Shown: piece by piece, positions 8,844 to 16,964 of the stretch
Numbering within the stretch: position 1 is the first letter of the stretch
Layout: each line of letters starts with the position of its first letter
NCBI GenBank assembly: GCA_934122085.1
Contig: CAKOVS010000003.1
Span: 62,001 to 126,000, forward strand
Source: an uncultured Clostridia bacterium
GTDB taxonomy: Bacteria; Bacillota; Clostridia; TANB77; CAG-508
DNA length: 64,000 nt
Reading direction: 5' to 3'
The notes under the pieces: model-generated
Database searches by the model: none
Seen by the model: the letters and a program-made list of their open reading frames with translations, nothing else
Told to the model about the DNA's origin: nothing
Program-made: the position numbers and the translations under genes

Positions 8844-9863
8844 TTATTCCTCCACCTTACAAACAAATAATCTTTCTTTATGTTTGTCTAAATTTGTTTT
8901 TCCTGAATTAAAAAATTTATAATCTGTTTCATAAACGCTTACTTTTCCCTTTTTTTCAAGTATTTGCATCATATCATTATATGTTATTGAATTTACAGAT
9001 GATGTACTTTTTGCTTCATATGTGTTATTATATGATACAATAATATATTTAGCATTAATATTTTCTATCAAATCTGTGAACACTGTTTTTGCATTTGCCT
9101 TACAGTATTCACTCATTATATTTTTTCTTTCCATTTTTTTGGCTTTATTATATACTTTTGGTTTTTTCCATTGTGCAACATTTTCTAATAAATGATAAAA
9201 ATTAGCATATTGTCTAGCATTATATGGCGGATCTATATACATTACATCTACTTTTATTTTTCTAACTAAACTATTAGCATCTTCATTATAAATATGCGAA
9301 TTTGAATTATATAATTTAATATTTAAATTACTTATTTGTAAGTTCTTATATTCAGGTTCTTTATTTAAAAAACTTTCATAGTGACCCACTGTATTAGATA
9401 TTCTATCCATTGAATATAATAAACATGATATTAAAATATAGTATTCTCTATCATTAATTTCTTTATTTAAATATCTATTTTCAATATCTTCCCTAACATA
9501 TCCAATTTTTTTAGCATCTTTATAATGATAATAATTTCCACTAAAGTTATCAGAAAAATAATTATCCTGTATTTTTTCAACATCTATTCTATTATAGTCA
9601 TCTATAATTTTTATAATTTTTTCTTCCTCATATTTTTCGTTACTTAACAATGCTTTATATATAACAAAATTTGAGAACAATAAATCATTAACGTATATTT
9701 CTTTGCCTTTATTCAAAAAGTATTCTGCAACAACTCCTGTCCCTGAAAACACATCTCCAAAGGTACAGAATCTTATTTTCTCTTTTTTTATGGTATCATC
9801 TATAAATTTTAAAAGTTTACTTTTATTTCCTATATATCTTCTATTTTCTATATTTAGTCCCAA
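8844..9863 (-). CDS. D12-class DNA N6-adenine methyltransferase, first of two
   Basis: 339 residues. RRYIGNKSKLL at the N-terminus is the AdoMet-binding motif X of alpha-group N6-adenine methyltransferases. FGDVFSGTG (35-43) is motif I, and DPPY (211-214, YIDPPYNARQY) is the catalytic motif IV. The target-recognition region lies between. The start is a TTG seven bases after GGAGG; that GGAGGAATAA also holds the stop of the upstream methylase gene, so the two are tightly coupled. It should methylate adenine in the recognition site of the adjacent HNH nucleases. Confidence 0.88.
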   Translation of the reverse strand: MGLNIENRRYIGNKSKLLKFIDDTIKKEKIRFCTFGDVFSGTGVVAEYFLNKGKEIYVNDLLFSNFVIYKALLSNEKYEEEKIIKIIDDYNRIDVEKIQDNYFSDNFSGNYYHYKDAKKIGYVREDIENRYLNKEINDREYYILISCLLYSMDRISNTVGHYESFLNKEPEYKNLQISNLNIKLYNSNSHIYNEDANSLVRKIKVDVMYIDPPYNARQYANFYHLLENVAQWKKPKVYNKAKKMERKNIMSEYCKANAKTVFTDLIENINAKYIIVSYNNTYEAKSTSSVNSITYNDMMQILEKKGKVSVYETDYKFFNSGKTNLDKHKERLFVCKVEE

Positions 9864-9865
9864 CT

Positions 9866-10819
9866 TTATTCCTCCACTTTGTAATTTGTAATTAGTACTT
9901 CTTCTTCTAATCCATCTCTATTCTTTTTATTATAACTAGCTGATCTATAATGATATTCTATTTCATTTATAAAGTATTTATCTTTATTCTTTTCTAGCCA
10001 GTTATATAAAATTTCATTTTTTATATTTAATTTTTTCTTTTGTAATACATTTGATAAAGCAAATTTTATTCCTTTTTTGTTTAATTTATCTAACAGATTT
10101 AATAATTCTCTTTCTTCTTTTTCATTCCATCCTGCATTTTCATTATATACTGCATCAGTAATAAGGTAAGGAGGATCAGCATATACAAATTCCACTTCTT
10201 TTAGGTCTTTAATGTCTATTTTCTTAAAATCTTTACAGACGAATTCAATTTTCTTTTCTTTACATATATCAATATATTTTTTTAATTTTTCTCTGTTATT
10301 CTTATTCATGTCTGTCTTGCCTACTGGTAAATTAAACTCACCTTTTGAATTAAATCTAATATCATTATTAAAAGCGTAAACCATAAGTAAATATAGATAT
10401 AAATTTGCCTTATCTGTTTTTTTATCCTTTAGTTTATTGTAATCATTTTTTAATCGATTATATCCTTCAAAATTATATTTTTTTAATCCATTATTTCCTT
10501 CTACATATTGTCTATAATATGAATAACCATATTTATATGAATTTGATAATCCATACTTTTCAATTAATGTATCTATCTTGTTTATTAAAGTTGAATAATC
10601 TTGTTTTTTTAAAAACATAAGTAAATTTATTACTTTAGGATTATTATCTATAGCAATAATTTCTTCTGCAATAAGATTTATCGCAACAGTAGCTCCTCCT
10701 GTAAATAAGTCAACACATTTATTTACATTTTTAGGGAAACATTTAATAAACTGTGGTAAAATTCTGTATTTATTTCCTGTGTAATTTATTGGTGATTTAC
10801 AAACTTGTGCTAAACACAT
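9866..10819 (-). CDS. D12-class (Dam-like) DNA adenine methyltransferase, second of two
   Basis: Motif X is SPINYTGNK (9-17), motif I VDLFTGG (36-42), and the Dam/DpnM-type signature RFNSKGEFNLPVG lies at 155-167. DPPY is at 215-218. I chose the ATG at 10819 (MCLAQV) because AAGGAG stands 9 bases upstream. A longer frame to 10849 would overlap the regulator gene and adds a lysine/arginine stretch. It differs clearly from the downstream methylase, so the pair probably modify different strands or half-sites. Confidence 0.88.
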   Translation of the reverse strand: MCLAQVCKSPINYTGNKYRILPQFIKCFPKNVNKCVDLFTGGATVAINLIAEEIIAIDNNPKVINLLMFLKKQDYSTLINKIDTLIEKYGLSNSYKYGYSYYRQYVEGNNGLKKYNFEGYNRLKNDYNKLKDKKTDKANLYLYLLMVYAFNNDIRFNSKGEFNLPVGKTDMNKNNREKLKKYIDICKEKKIEFVCKDFKKIDIKDLKEVEFVYADPPYLITDAVYNENAGWNEKEERELLNLLDKLNKKGIKFALSNVLQKKKLNIKNEILYNWLEKNKDKYFINEIEYHYRSASYNKKNRDGLEEEVLITNYKVEE

Positions 10820-10820
10820 A

Positions 10821-11048
10821 TTATTTTTTCTCCTTCTTTTTATTTTCATATTGCATTACATCTTGTATATTGCAATTTAAATATTTGCATATTTTATCTA
10901 TTACAACCAATGATACTATTTTGTCTGAATTTAATTTTGCCATAGTTGCAGAAGATATCTGCAAAATATCTTTTAATTCCCCACATGATAAATCTTTATC
11001 AATTAATAATTTTCGTAACGGCTTATAAGATATCATTTTGCCCCCCAA
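10821..11048 (-). CDS. Small XRE-family HTH regulator (C-protein-like) at the head of the RM-like cluster
   Basis: 75 residues, nearly all one helix-turn-helix domain of the short Cro/C1 type. Helices 2-3 are CGELKDILQISSATMAKLN, followed by KICKYLNCNIQDVMQY, with a basic tail. The gene ends two bases before the preferred methylase start and is in the same orientation. Controller proteins of this size commonly time methylase before nuclease expression in type II systems. Candidate role: autoregulated controller of the cluster. Operator sites were not identified. Confidence 0.75.
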   Translation of the reverse strand: MGGKMISYKPLRKLLIDKDLSCGELKDILQISSATMAKLNSDKIVSLVVIDKICKYLNCNIQDVMQYENKKKEKK

Positions 11049-11172
11049 TCTATATTTAATATCCTAAAGTTTTTATTTATTTTCTTATATTTTTTATTTT
11101 AATACTAAATTATTATTTTGTAAAGGCTTATTTTTATTTAAGATATAAAATATACATACGTAATAAAGGGAT

Positions 11173-11187
11173 TGGGATTTCATCCCA
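11173..11187. repeat. Short perfect hairpin beside the 45-bp repeats
   Basis: TGGGATTTCATCCCA: a 6-bp perfect stem with a 3-base loop, between the tandem repeats and the regulator gene. It could end or structure a minus-strand transcript of the repeat region. Confidence 0.45.
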
Positions 11188-11214
11188 TTGAATAGAATTT
11201 GAGCAAAGCAGAAA

Positions 11215-11294
11215 TTTCGGTCTCCCAATTTCAGTGCTTGCTGGGACAAGAAATCATTTTTTCGGTCTCCCAAATTCATTGCTTGCTAGGACAA
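11215..11294. repeat. Two 35-bp near-identical direct repeats with 45-bp period
   Basis: TTTCGGTCTCCCAATTTCAG begins the first copy (11215) and TTTCGGTCTCCCAAATTCAT the second (11260); both continue with GCTTGCT(G/A)GGACAA. The copies differ at few positions, which suggests function or recent duplication. No protein-coding gene explains them; a 61-codon frame across them has no ribosome site. The stretch 11049-11411 otherwise holds only a hairpin and the terminator of the next gene. Confidence 0.7.
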
Positions 11295-11371
11295 AAAATT
11301 GACTATATTGATTTTTTTATGCATCATTTTAGGTACATTAATTATTCCTTTTAATGTTCTAATAGGACAGA

Positions 11372-11406
11372 AAAAAGTACCTGGATTAGAAAAATCCAGG
11401 TACTTT
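11372..11406. terminator. Strong bidirectional terminator
   Basis: AAAAAGTACCTGGATT pairs perfectly with AATCCAGGTACTTTTT around a 4-base loop, with A and T runs on both sides. It ends the minus-strand ParB-like gene and could also stop rightward transcripts from the repeat region. Confidence 0.88.
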
Positions 11407-11411
11407 TTATT

Positions 11412-11732
11412 TTATAATTCGATTTCTTTTAGCTTATGATCTCTTCTAGAAAAGTTTAATTGTTTTATTTTATTGTTCATCATTTTGTTGGTTATAATTT
11501 TACATGGCACCTCTTTAAGTCCTATAATTTTTGCAATAGTAAATGTATTTAAACAATTATATAGCATATAATATTCTCCTATTTTAGTAACAAGAAATGG
11601 TTTTTTAATTCCATCCCTTTTTATTCTTAGTGACCAATTTTCATAAAAATCACTATCTTTTGGTTTAAATTCTTCGTCTCCTATTTTAATTTTTTCTACA
11701 GGTATATTTTTTGTTTCTATTCCTTTTATCAT
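11412..11732 (-). CDS. Small ParB/sulfiredoxin-like domain protein
   Basis: 106 residues. The pattern (IPVEKIKIGDEEF, then DGIKKPFLVTKIGEYYMLYN, then AKIIGLKEVPCKII) follows the ParB N-terminal/Srx-like fold: an opening PVEKI strand, a GI-K-P segment, and a final V-P-C/V-x-I strand. The usual GxxR box is replaced by YNCLNTFTIAKI, so nuclease or CTPase activity is doubtful. AGAGAGGA precedes the ATG. It is the last gene of a minus-strand run with phage/ICE replication genes. Confidence 0.5.
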   Translation of the reverse strand: MIKGIETKNIPVEKIKIGDEEFKPKDSDFYENWSLRIKRDGIKKPFLVTKIGEYYMLYNCLNTFTIAKIIGLKEVPCKIITNKMMNNKIKQLNFSRRDHKLKEIEL

Positions 11733-11823
11733 AAATTATTCCTCTCTTTCTATTTACTTTTTTTATTTTTTATATTAAAATATATTTAACTTGATGGGGT
11801 TAGTATTTTTAAGTTTGCCGACT

Positions 11824-12639
11824 TTATACTAACTCTTTTTTCATGTTTTTTAGTTTTATTCCAAAGCACATCTGATACAATTTTGATATTATTGCATCTA
11901 CTAAATCTGGATCTTTACTATAACTAAATCTTTCAATTAATCCCTGTTTATTAAACCTTGTTGTTATGATTATTGGTAACCCATTTTCATATCTATTCTG
12001 AATTATTGTGTATAATTTTTCTAATGCCCAGTTACTTATTTTCTCTGTTCCTAAATCATCAATTATAAGCATATCTGCATTTGAATAAATCTCTATTAAT
12101 TCATTTTCTGATTTAGTATTGTTCTCATAAGTTTCTCTTATTCTGTCCAATAGGTTAGTTAATCTCTCCATTAAAACTATTTTATCATTCTCTATTAATT
12201 TGTTTGCAATAGCTGCTGCTAAATGTGTTTTACCTACATCTGACTTGCCCATTATTATCAGACTATCAGGTTTCATTGTATCTTTATTTTTATTGATATA
12301 ATCATTTACAACATCTAACACATACTTATTACTTGAATCAAAATAAAAGTTTTCTAGGTTCATTTCTTGTAATTTTCTGCCTATATAATTTTGTTTGTAG
12401 ATTGTATTTATAATATTTCTAATTCTATTTCTTTTTTGCTGTTCGCATTCTTTATTGTCTATTTCTTTCCAATACTCTTTAGATTTACTACAATCACATC
12501 TTTCATATTCAATACTATCTTCAGAAATATTTACATATAGATAATCAATTCCTATTGGTCGTAATTCTTTACCACAAAATTCACACTTTTTGAATCTATT
12601 GTGTATAACTTCATCATAATTTGTACTTTCTGAATCCAT
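11824..12639 (-). CDS. DnaC/IstB-like helicase-loader ATPase of a mobile element
   Basis: 271 residues. An N-terminal Cys4 zinc-binding part (C19, C22, C48, C50) precedes an AAA+ core with Walker A GKSDVGKTH (131-139) and Walker B MLIIDDLG (190-197). A segment ITTRFNKQG then matches sensor/arginine regions of DnaC-like loaders. The start overlaps the end of the DnaD-like gene by 26 bases and has GGAGG upstream. Together these two form a typical phage/ICE module that recruits host helicase to the element's origin. Confidence 0.85.
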   Translation of the reverse strand: MDSESTNYDEVIHNRFKKCEFCGKELRPIGIDYLYVNISEDSIEYERCDCSKSKEYWKEIDNKECEQQKRNRIRNIINTIYKQNYIGRKLQEMNLENFYFDSSNKYVLDVVNDYINKNKDTMKPDSLIIMGKSDVGKTHLAAAIANKLIENDKIVLMERLTNLLDRIRETYENNTKSENELIEIYSNADMLIIDDLGTEKISNWALEKLYTIIQNRYENGLPIIITTRFNKQGLIERFSYSKDPDLVDAIISKLYQMCFGIKLKNMKKELV

Positions 12640-13138
12640 TGTTTTCCTCCTCTCCTATATTTTCTTCTTTTCTTATTTCTTTTGTTATCTTTTCTTCTTT
12701 TTTCTCTTCTGTTGCGTTACGTGACGTTACTGTAACGTTACTTTTTTCACTTTCATTTTTCAATTTTTCACGATATTTTCTTTGTCTTTCACTATTCTTT
12801 GATAGATAATCTTCATGTCTATCAAGGCTTTGATACTTGTTCCAGTTTTTTATAACAAATACATTCTCTTCCTTTTTAAGCATTTCTAATTCTAGAAGTT
12901 TTTCCAATATTTTGCTCATTTTTTTCGAAGATTTTCCCATAATTTTCGAAAATTCTTTAATAGAAATAGGATTATTTCCAATTATTAATCTTCCACCATC
13001 TCCACATTCTACTGCTAATGATAATAATTGTATCCATATTCTAAAATATGTATCTCCATCATTCAGGCTTAGAAGCAATTGGATTTTTCTATTACAGAAA
13101 ATATTCTTTTCTAGTTTGAACCATTGAATATCATACAT
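12614..13138 (-). CDS. Phage replisome organizer / DnaD-like replication protein
   Basis: 174 residues. The N-terminal 110 form the winged-helix replisome organizer domain (WFKLEKNIFCNRKIQLLL, then YFRIWIQLLSLAVECGDGGRL, then a winged helix with KIMGKSSKKMSKILEKLLE). The C-terminus is a charged low-complexity tail (TEEKKEEKITKEIRKEEN). It is translationally coupled to the DnaC-like gene. The same family appears again in the mobilizable element at 32.3 kb. Confidence 0.82.
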   Translation of the reverse strand: MYDIQWFKLEKNIFCNRKIQLLLSLNDGDTYFRIWIQLLSLAVECGDGGRLIIGNNPISIKEFSKIMGKSSKKMSKILEKLLELEMLKKEENVFVIKNWNKYQSLDRHEDYLSKNSERQRKYREKLKNESEKSNVTVTSRNATEEKKEEKITKEIRKEENIGEEENNGFRKYKL

Positions 13139-13165
13139 ATCCTCCTTTCCTCTCTTTCTATTTAA

Positions 13166-13366
13166 TTAGTAGTTAACTGATTCTTGTTCTTTAGAACTCA
13201 AATATTCATCTAATACTTGTACTCTAAACAAGAATTTTCCACCAACTTTTGAGCCTGGTATTTCTTTTCTTCTTACTAATTGATTAATTAACCAGTAAGA
13301 AATTCCTAAATACTCTGCTGCTTCTTTCATTGTTAGTGTTGTCCTTTGTACTTTTTGTAGTTCCAT
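13166..13366 (-). CDS. Excisionase-type helix-turn-helix protein
   Basis: 66 residues from the preferred ATG at 13366, which has GGAGG 8 bases upstream; an upstream ATG at 13384 has no such site. LTMKEAAEYLGISYWLINQLVRRKEIPGSKVGGKFLF is the winged-HTH of the MerR/Xis group. Together with the tyrosine integrase at 18.7-19.7 kb it marks this stretch as an integrative element. Confidence 0.82.
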   Translation of the reverse strand: MELQKVQRTTLTMKEAAEYLGISYWLINQLVRRKEIPGSKVGGKFLFRVQVLDEYLSSKEQESVNY

Positions 13367-13410
13367 ACAAATGCCTCCTTTCATTTATGTATTTGAATTG
13401 GCTAGCCATA

Positions 13411-13443
13411 GTTAACAAGTTTTATGAAGTTTTTCTTGTTAAC
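13411..13443. repeat. Inverted repeat GTTAACAAG...CTTGTTAAC
   Basis: 9-bp perfect arms with a 15-base spacer, in the divergent intergenic region between the excisionase gene and the rightward DUF6076-like gene. Candidate operator or recombinase-binding site. Confidence 0.5.
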
Positions 13444-13450
13444 TAATTGA

Positions 13451-13475
13451 ATTTTACCACGCAATATGGTAAAAT
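13451..13475. repeat. Inverted repeat ATTTTACCA...TGGTAAAAT
   Basis: 9-bp perfect arms with a 7-base spacer, 8 bases beyond the previous inverted repeat. Two adjacent dyads in one 170-bp intergenic region suggest a regulatory or excision site. Confidence 0.5.
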
Positions 13476-13553
13476 CCTACTAGATTAAGTGAATTCAGTT
13501 ATCAAAACGAAACTTTTGGTTTTTTTATGATTTGTTAACAAAGGAGATTTGAT

Positions 13554-14796
13554 ATGGAAAGAAAGAATAAAATCGGTATTTCTTTTGCTTCTTCATGTTT
13601 TTCTCAAATATTCATTCATACTTCAGGAGCATACTTAAGCAAACCTATCAGCAAAAATAATAATAAGTATTTTGCAAATTTAAGAAATGTTCCTCCTGAT
13701 GAAAGATTTGGAAAATTAGTTCTAGAACTTGAGAAAGCTAATTCTGAATCAGAACGAGAAAAAATACTAAGTGAATTAAACGCAATTACTGAAATAGATA
13801 AGACAATTGAATCAAAGCCATTAACTTTTAAGGATAATATTGAAAAATTAAAGGGTTATATTGTTTTCGAGCCAACTACTGCTGTTGAACATTATGATCT
13901 TTCTCTTTTAGATTTCATAAGTTATGATTTTGATGTATTTAATGATTATTTATTGTTTTTTATAAATTTCTTTGATTATTTTATAGATAAATTAGATGAT
14001 AAAGATATTAAGTATATTGAACTAGATACTTTATACCCTGTAAAAGAAATAGTAGAATTAGCCCAAAAATATTATGATAAAGAAAAAGATAATTTAATAT
14101 ACTATCAAAATATTTTCAAAAAATGTATTAATTTTGTTTATGGTATTGATAATTCTTTTGACATGAAATATTTAACTTATAAACAAATATTTTTTTTTGT
14201 ATAATCAAATAAATCCAAATACTTTTTCAGAATTTAAACAAGATTTTCATTCAACAGATTTATTAGATTATCAATATAGCAGTTTTCCTATACAAAAAGA
14301 TCTTATTAAATTTTATGATGTTGATGCTTTAGTTTCTGCTATCGAAGAAGTAGATCCTACTGGAAGAAAACTTCATAGTCTTCAACAATTTGAAACTACT
14401 AATTTATTTACAAGTTTTTATATTACACTATTTAATGTAGTAGCAATAAATGATAAACTCATTAAAATATGTGGTAATTGTAAAAGATATTTTATAACAC
14501 ACAAAGAAACAGTAACTTATTGTGATAGAATTATTGAAGACAAATTAACCTGTAAAGATATTGGAAATAGAGAATATCAAAAAAGGAAATTAGAAAATGA
14601 CCCTACCTATGATAGATATAGAAAACTTGGAAGTAAAAAACAACTTAGACGTGATAGAAATCCAGAAATAGAAATATATAAACAAGATCTTGAACAATAC
14701 AGAAAAATAGGAAAGCAAATGTATAAAGATTTTTACTCTGGTAAAATAACTCATGAAGAATTTGAGGAATGGGTAAATGAACAAGATAAAAAATAG
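13554..14796 (+). pseudogene. DUF6076-like zinc-ribbon protein, frameshifted in a run of nine T
   Basis: Two overlapping frames make one protein of about 413 residues. The first 214 end in TYKQIFF; dropping one T from the T9 run at 14188-14197 continues with LYNQINPNTFSEF. The second part carries a CxxC...C zinc site (ICGNCKRYFITHKETVTYCDR) followed by TCKDIGNREYQKR and a helical C-terminus ending EEFEEWVNEQDK, as in DUF6076 proteins of Clostridia. Only one indel separates the halves, so this is either a very recent lesion, phase variation at the homopolymer, or a sequencing error. A related decayed copy lies at 25.9-26.5 kb. Function unknown. Confidence 0.7.
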
Positions 14797-14817
14797 GAGA
14801 AATTTTCTCCTATTTTT
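14788..14817. terminator. Bidirectional terminator between convergent genes
   Basis: AAAAATAGGAGAAA pairs with TTTCTCCTATTTTT. It lies at the junction of the DUF6076-like gene and the convergent CD-NTase gene and serves both strands. Confidence 0.85.
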
Positions 14818-16132
14818 ATTTTATTCTTACTAATATTTCCTTGCTTTTGGCTATACACACTCCATTATTTACTACAAAGGCTTGAACCCAGTGAGTTCCC
14901 GTATATGATGTACTTTCGTGTCTACCATAGGAATAAATATTTGATGTTTCAAATCCACCTCTTAAGCAATTATTTTCTTTTGCTTCTTCTCCAGTATTAA
15001 CGACTTGCCAAAATATTTTAGTGTTACTTGAAAATGCTGCTGCACCTACAACTGTAAAATCAATATTTACACTTTTATCTAATATACTATCTCCTTCTGG
15101 ATTATAATCTATTAAATAATTATATCTATCATAGCACTTTACTTTAACATCTACTAATGAAATATTACTTCCTTCATACCAATCTGGCTTTGCTTTATAA
15201 GGTACATTAAAAAAACTATTATATTTGTCTTTTATTGCTTCTAATAATGAATTGCTTGCCATTTGTTCCTTAGGAAATTCAGTACCAAGTATCTTTCTCC
15301 AACTTTCATTAGAACAATTATATTTTTCTAGCATGTTTATATGATTTTCTAGTTTATTATAGAAATACTTAAAATCTTCAAACTCATAACAATCTGATAA
15401 ATTATCTGTTAATATACCTGGATCTGCTATAAATGGTTTTGTTCCATTTTCAATATAAGGTCTAAAAGTACTTACTATATTTTTCATGGTATTAAGTACA
15501 ATGTCCTCATACGTATTATTACAATCATATAAATTATCAGCAATAATTTTTTCAAGTGTTATTCCTTTCGGATATTTAATATTTTGGGGACAATTATTTT
15601 TTCTCCACCATTTAAAAATTTTTACTATTCTTACAAATTTATCATGATTTTCTTGGTTAATTCTCGTACACCATTCTATATGACCTTTAGGATTTGTCCT
15701 TTTCCATTTTCCATCGTTCTTGTTTCCTATTTTATACATTGAAAAAATCTTATCTTCTATCATTGGCACAACATCTATTTCTGTACCTTCCATTTCTATT
15801 CCTATTGATCTACTTTGTTTTTTTACATTATCGTATTTTTCTTTACAAACTTTGTATAATTCATCTAGTACTTCTTTTGAATCATATTGTTCTGTATAAT
15901 TGGTTACTACAACAATATCAACATCTGTCTTTCCATCATATTTAGTTGGTCTAATACATGTATGCTTTGCATATGAACCAGTTAAAAATGTCTCTATTAC
16001 TTTTTCTTTATATACATCATGAGATTCCAGAAAACCTCTTAAATTTGTTTGTATACTCGAAACATATTTCTTGGTTGTTGGAGATGGTTCAATATTATGT
16101 AGAAACTCTTCAAAATCTTTTTCTTTACTCAT
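14816..16132 (-). CDS. CD-NTase (SMODS nucleotidyltransferase) with C-terminal AGS-C domain; candidate CBASS signal synthase
   Basis: 438 residues. The nucleotidyltransferase core has GSYAK at 52-56, the metal-binding pair D70-x-D72 (DVDIVVV) and the third Asp D120 (EIDVVPM), as in cGAS/DncV-like enzymes, so catalysis should be intact. The last 110 residues (IFWQVVNTGEEA, LRGGFE, ESTSYTGTHWVQAFVV, CIAKSKEILVRI) match the AGS-C domain known C-terminal to SMODS nucleotidyltransferases (Burroughs et al.). The start overlaps the end of the DUF6602 gene by 8 bases. Predicted to make a cyclic oligonucleotide that activates the partner. Product identity cannot be told from sequence. Confidence 0.87.
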   Translation of the reverse strand: MSKEKDFEEFLHNIEPSPTTKKYVSSIQTNLRGFLESHDVYKEKVIETFLTGSYAKHTCIRPTKYDGKTDVDIVVVTNYTEQYDSKEVLDELYKVCKEKYDNVKKQSRSIGIEMEGTEIDVVPMIEDKIFSMYKIGNKNDGKWKRTNPKGHIEWCTRINQENHDKFVRIVKIFKWWRKNNCPQNIKYPKGITLEKIIADNLYDCNNTYEDIVLNTMKNIVSTFRPYIENGTKPFIADPGILTDNLSDCYEFEDFKYFYNKLENHINMLEKYNCSNESWRKILGTEFPKEQMASNSLLEAIKDKYNSFFNVPYKAKPDWYEGSNISLVDVKVKCYDRYNYLIDYNPEGDSILDKSVNIDFTVVGAAAFSSNTKIFWQVVNTGEEAKENNCLRGGFETSNIYSYGRHESTSYTGTHWVQAFVVNNGVCIAKSKEILVRIK

Positions 16133-16880
16133 CTGTTCTAAAATCCTCCTCCGTATTAAAATTAAATGAATTTAATGCATTTGCATATTTTCTAATATCA
16201 ATTGCAGCTACTGTTCCAATTTCATGTAATTCATTATTAAGATTAAAGAATAACCCTAATATCGATTCATCTGCACTTGTTTTTTCAAATTCTATACTAC
16301 CATCTTTCTTTTTTATACTAGTAAATGAATAACCATTAATTGCACATCCCAAGTCGATATTCCTATTGTTTTTTAAATGATTAATAATTGTTTCATCATT
16401 TGCTATATCCATATTAGTAGCCAATATGATTCCTAATATATGTGTTAAATTTCTTCCTGCTGTTCTTCTTCCTGCACATGTCATACCTCTTGATGATCTT
16501 TTTAACTCTTTTACAGACTGAATTTTTTCATTAGCATATTCTATATTTCCTTTATCGATATTAGGTTTAACTTCAACAATAGCATAAATTGCTTCAGCTG
16601 GAATGAATTTTTCTCCTGTATTACTAACTAATACAAAAGGTGAGTATAAAGCATCATAAATAATCAAATCAATTTGTTCACTTACATTTCCTTCATAGTC
16701 AATTACATATCCTTTATCCACTCCATATTTTCCTGGTAGTATTTCTTTAAGAAATTTTTTCCAACTTTCTTCAGAATTATCACCATTTCCTGTAGGATGT
16801 GGTATTGTTCCACTTTCTCCTAAAAATGCTGCTAATGTATTTTGCTTTGCAGCTAATAAATTATATAATTGATTTTTCAT
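16125..16880 (-). CDS. DUF6602 nuclease-like protein, candidate effector partner of the CD-NTase
   Basis: 251 residues. LPGKYGVDKGYVIDYEGNVS, then EQIDLIIYD with D71, EAIYAIVEVKP with E103-x-K105, is the DUF6602 signature and has the D...ExK layout of PD-(D/E)XK nucleases. No membrane segment. The ATG follows AGGAGGAAAG. Being first in a two-gene operon with a CD-NTase, it is the best candidate for the effector, replacing Cap4/NucC-type nucleases. I do not recall DUF6602 as a standard CBASS effector, so the role is inference. Confidence 0.72.
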   Translation of the reverse strand: MKNQLYNLLAAKQNTLAAFLGESGTIPHPTGNGDNSEESWKKFLKEILPGKYGVDKGYVIDYEGNVSEQIDLIIYDALYSPFVLVSNTGEKFIPAEAIYAIVEVKPNIDKGNIEYANEKIQSVKELKRSSRGMTCAGRRTAGRNLTHILGIILATNMDIANDETIINHLKNNRNIDLGCAINGYSFTSIKKKDGSIEFEKTSADESILGLFFNLNNELHEIGTVAAIDIRKYANALNSFNFNTEEDFRTDE

Positions 16881-16895
16881 CTTCTTTCCTCCTAT

Positions 16896-16924
16896 AATAA
16901 AAAATAGTCTTAATTCCTTAAGAC
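16896..16924 (-). terminator. Attenuator-like hairpin in the leader of the CD-NTase operon
   Basis: GTCTTAA-GGAA-TTAAGAC, a perfect 7-bp stem, followed on the minus strand by TATTTTTTATTA, lies only 16 bases before the DUF6602 start. Placed before the first gene of its own operon, it should act as an attenuator. Confidence 0.65.
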
Positions 16925-16928
16925 CATC

Positions 16929-16964
16929 TTATTCTAGTTGTTTCATTATAATATAACAGAACAT
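16929..16964 (-). CDS. Putative 11-codon leader peptide before the CD-NTase operon
   Basis: An ATG with GGAGG at 6-base spacing (AAGGAGGACCAATATG) begins a reading frame MFCYIIMKQLE, which stops 5 bases before the attenuator hairpin. The position matches leader peptides that couple translation to termination. No repeated regulatory codon is evident, so the signal sensed is unknown; it could also be a remnant. Confidence 0.4.
   Translation of the reverse strand: MFCYIIMKQLE

Noticed and set aside
11094..11279. Minus-strand frame of 61 codons across the 45-bp repeats, with repeated GDR peptide segments
   Set aside because: The apparent peptide repeat only mirrors the DNA repeat, and there is no ribosome site.
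11215..11294. CRISPR array or type III antitoxin RNA repeats
   Set aside because: Only two copies, no spacers of even length, no cas genes, and no toxin-sized gene directly downstream on either strand.
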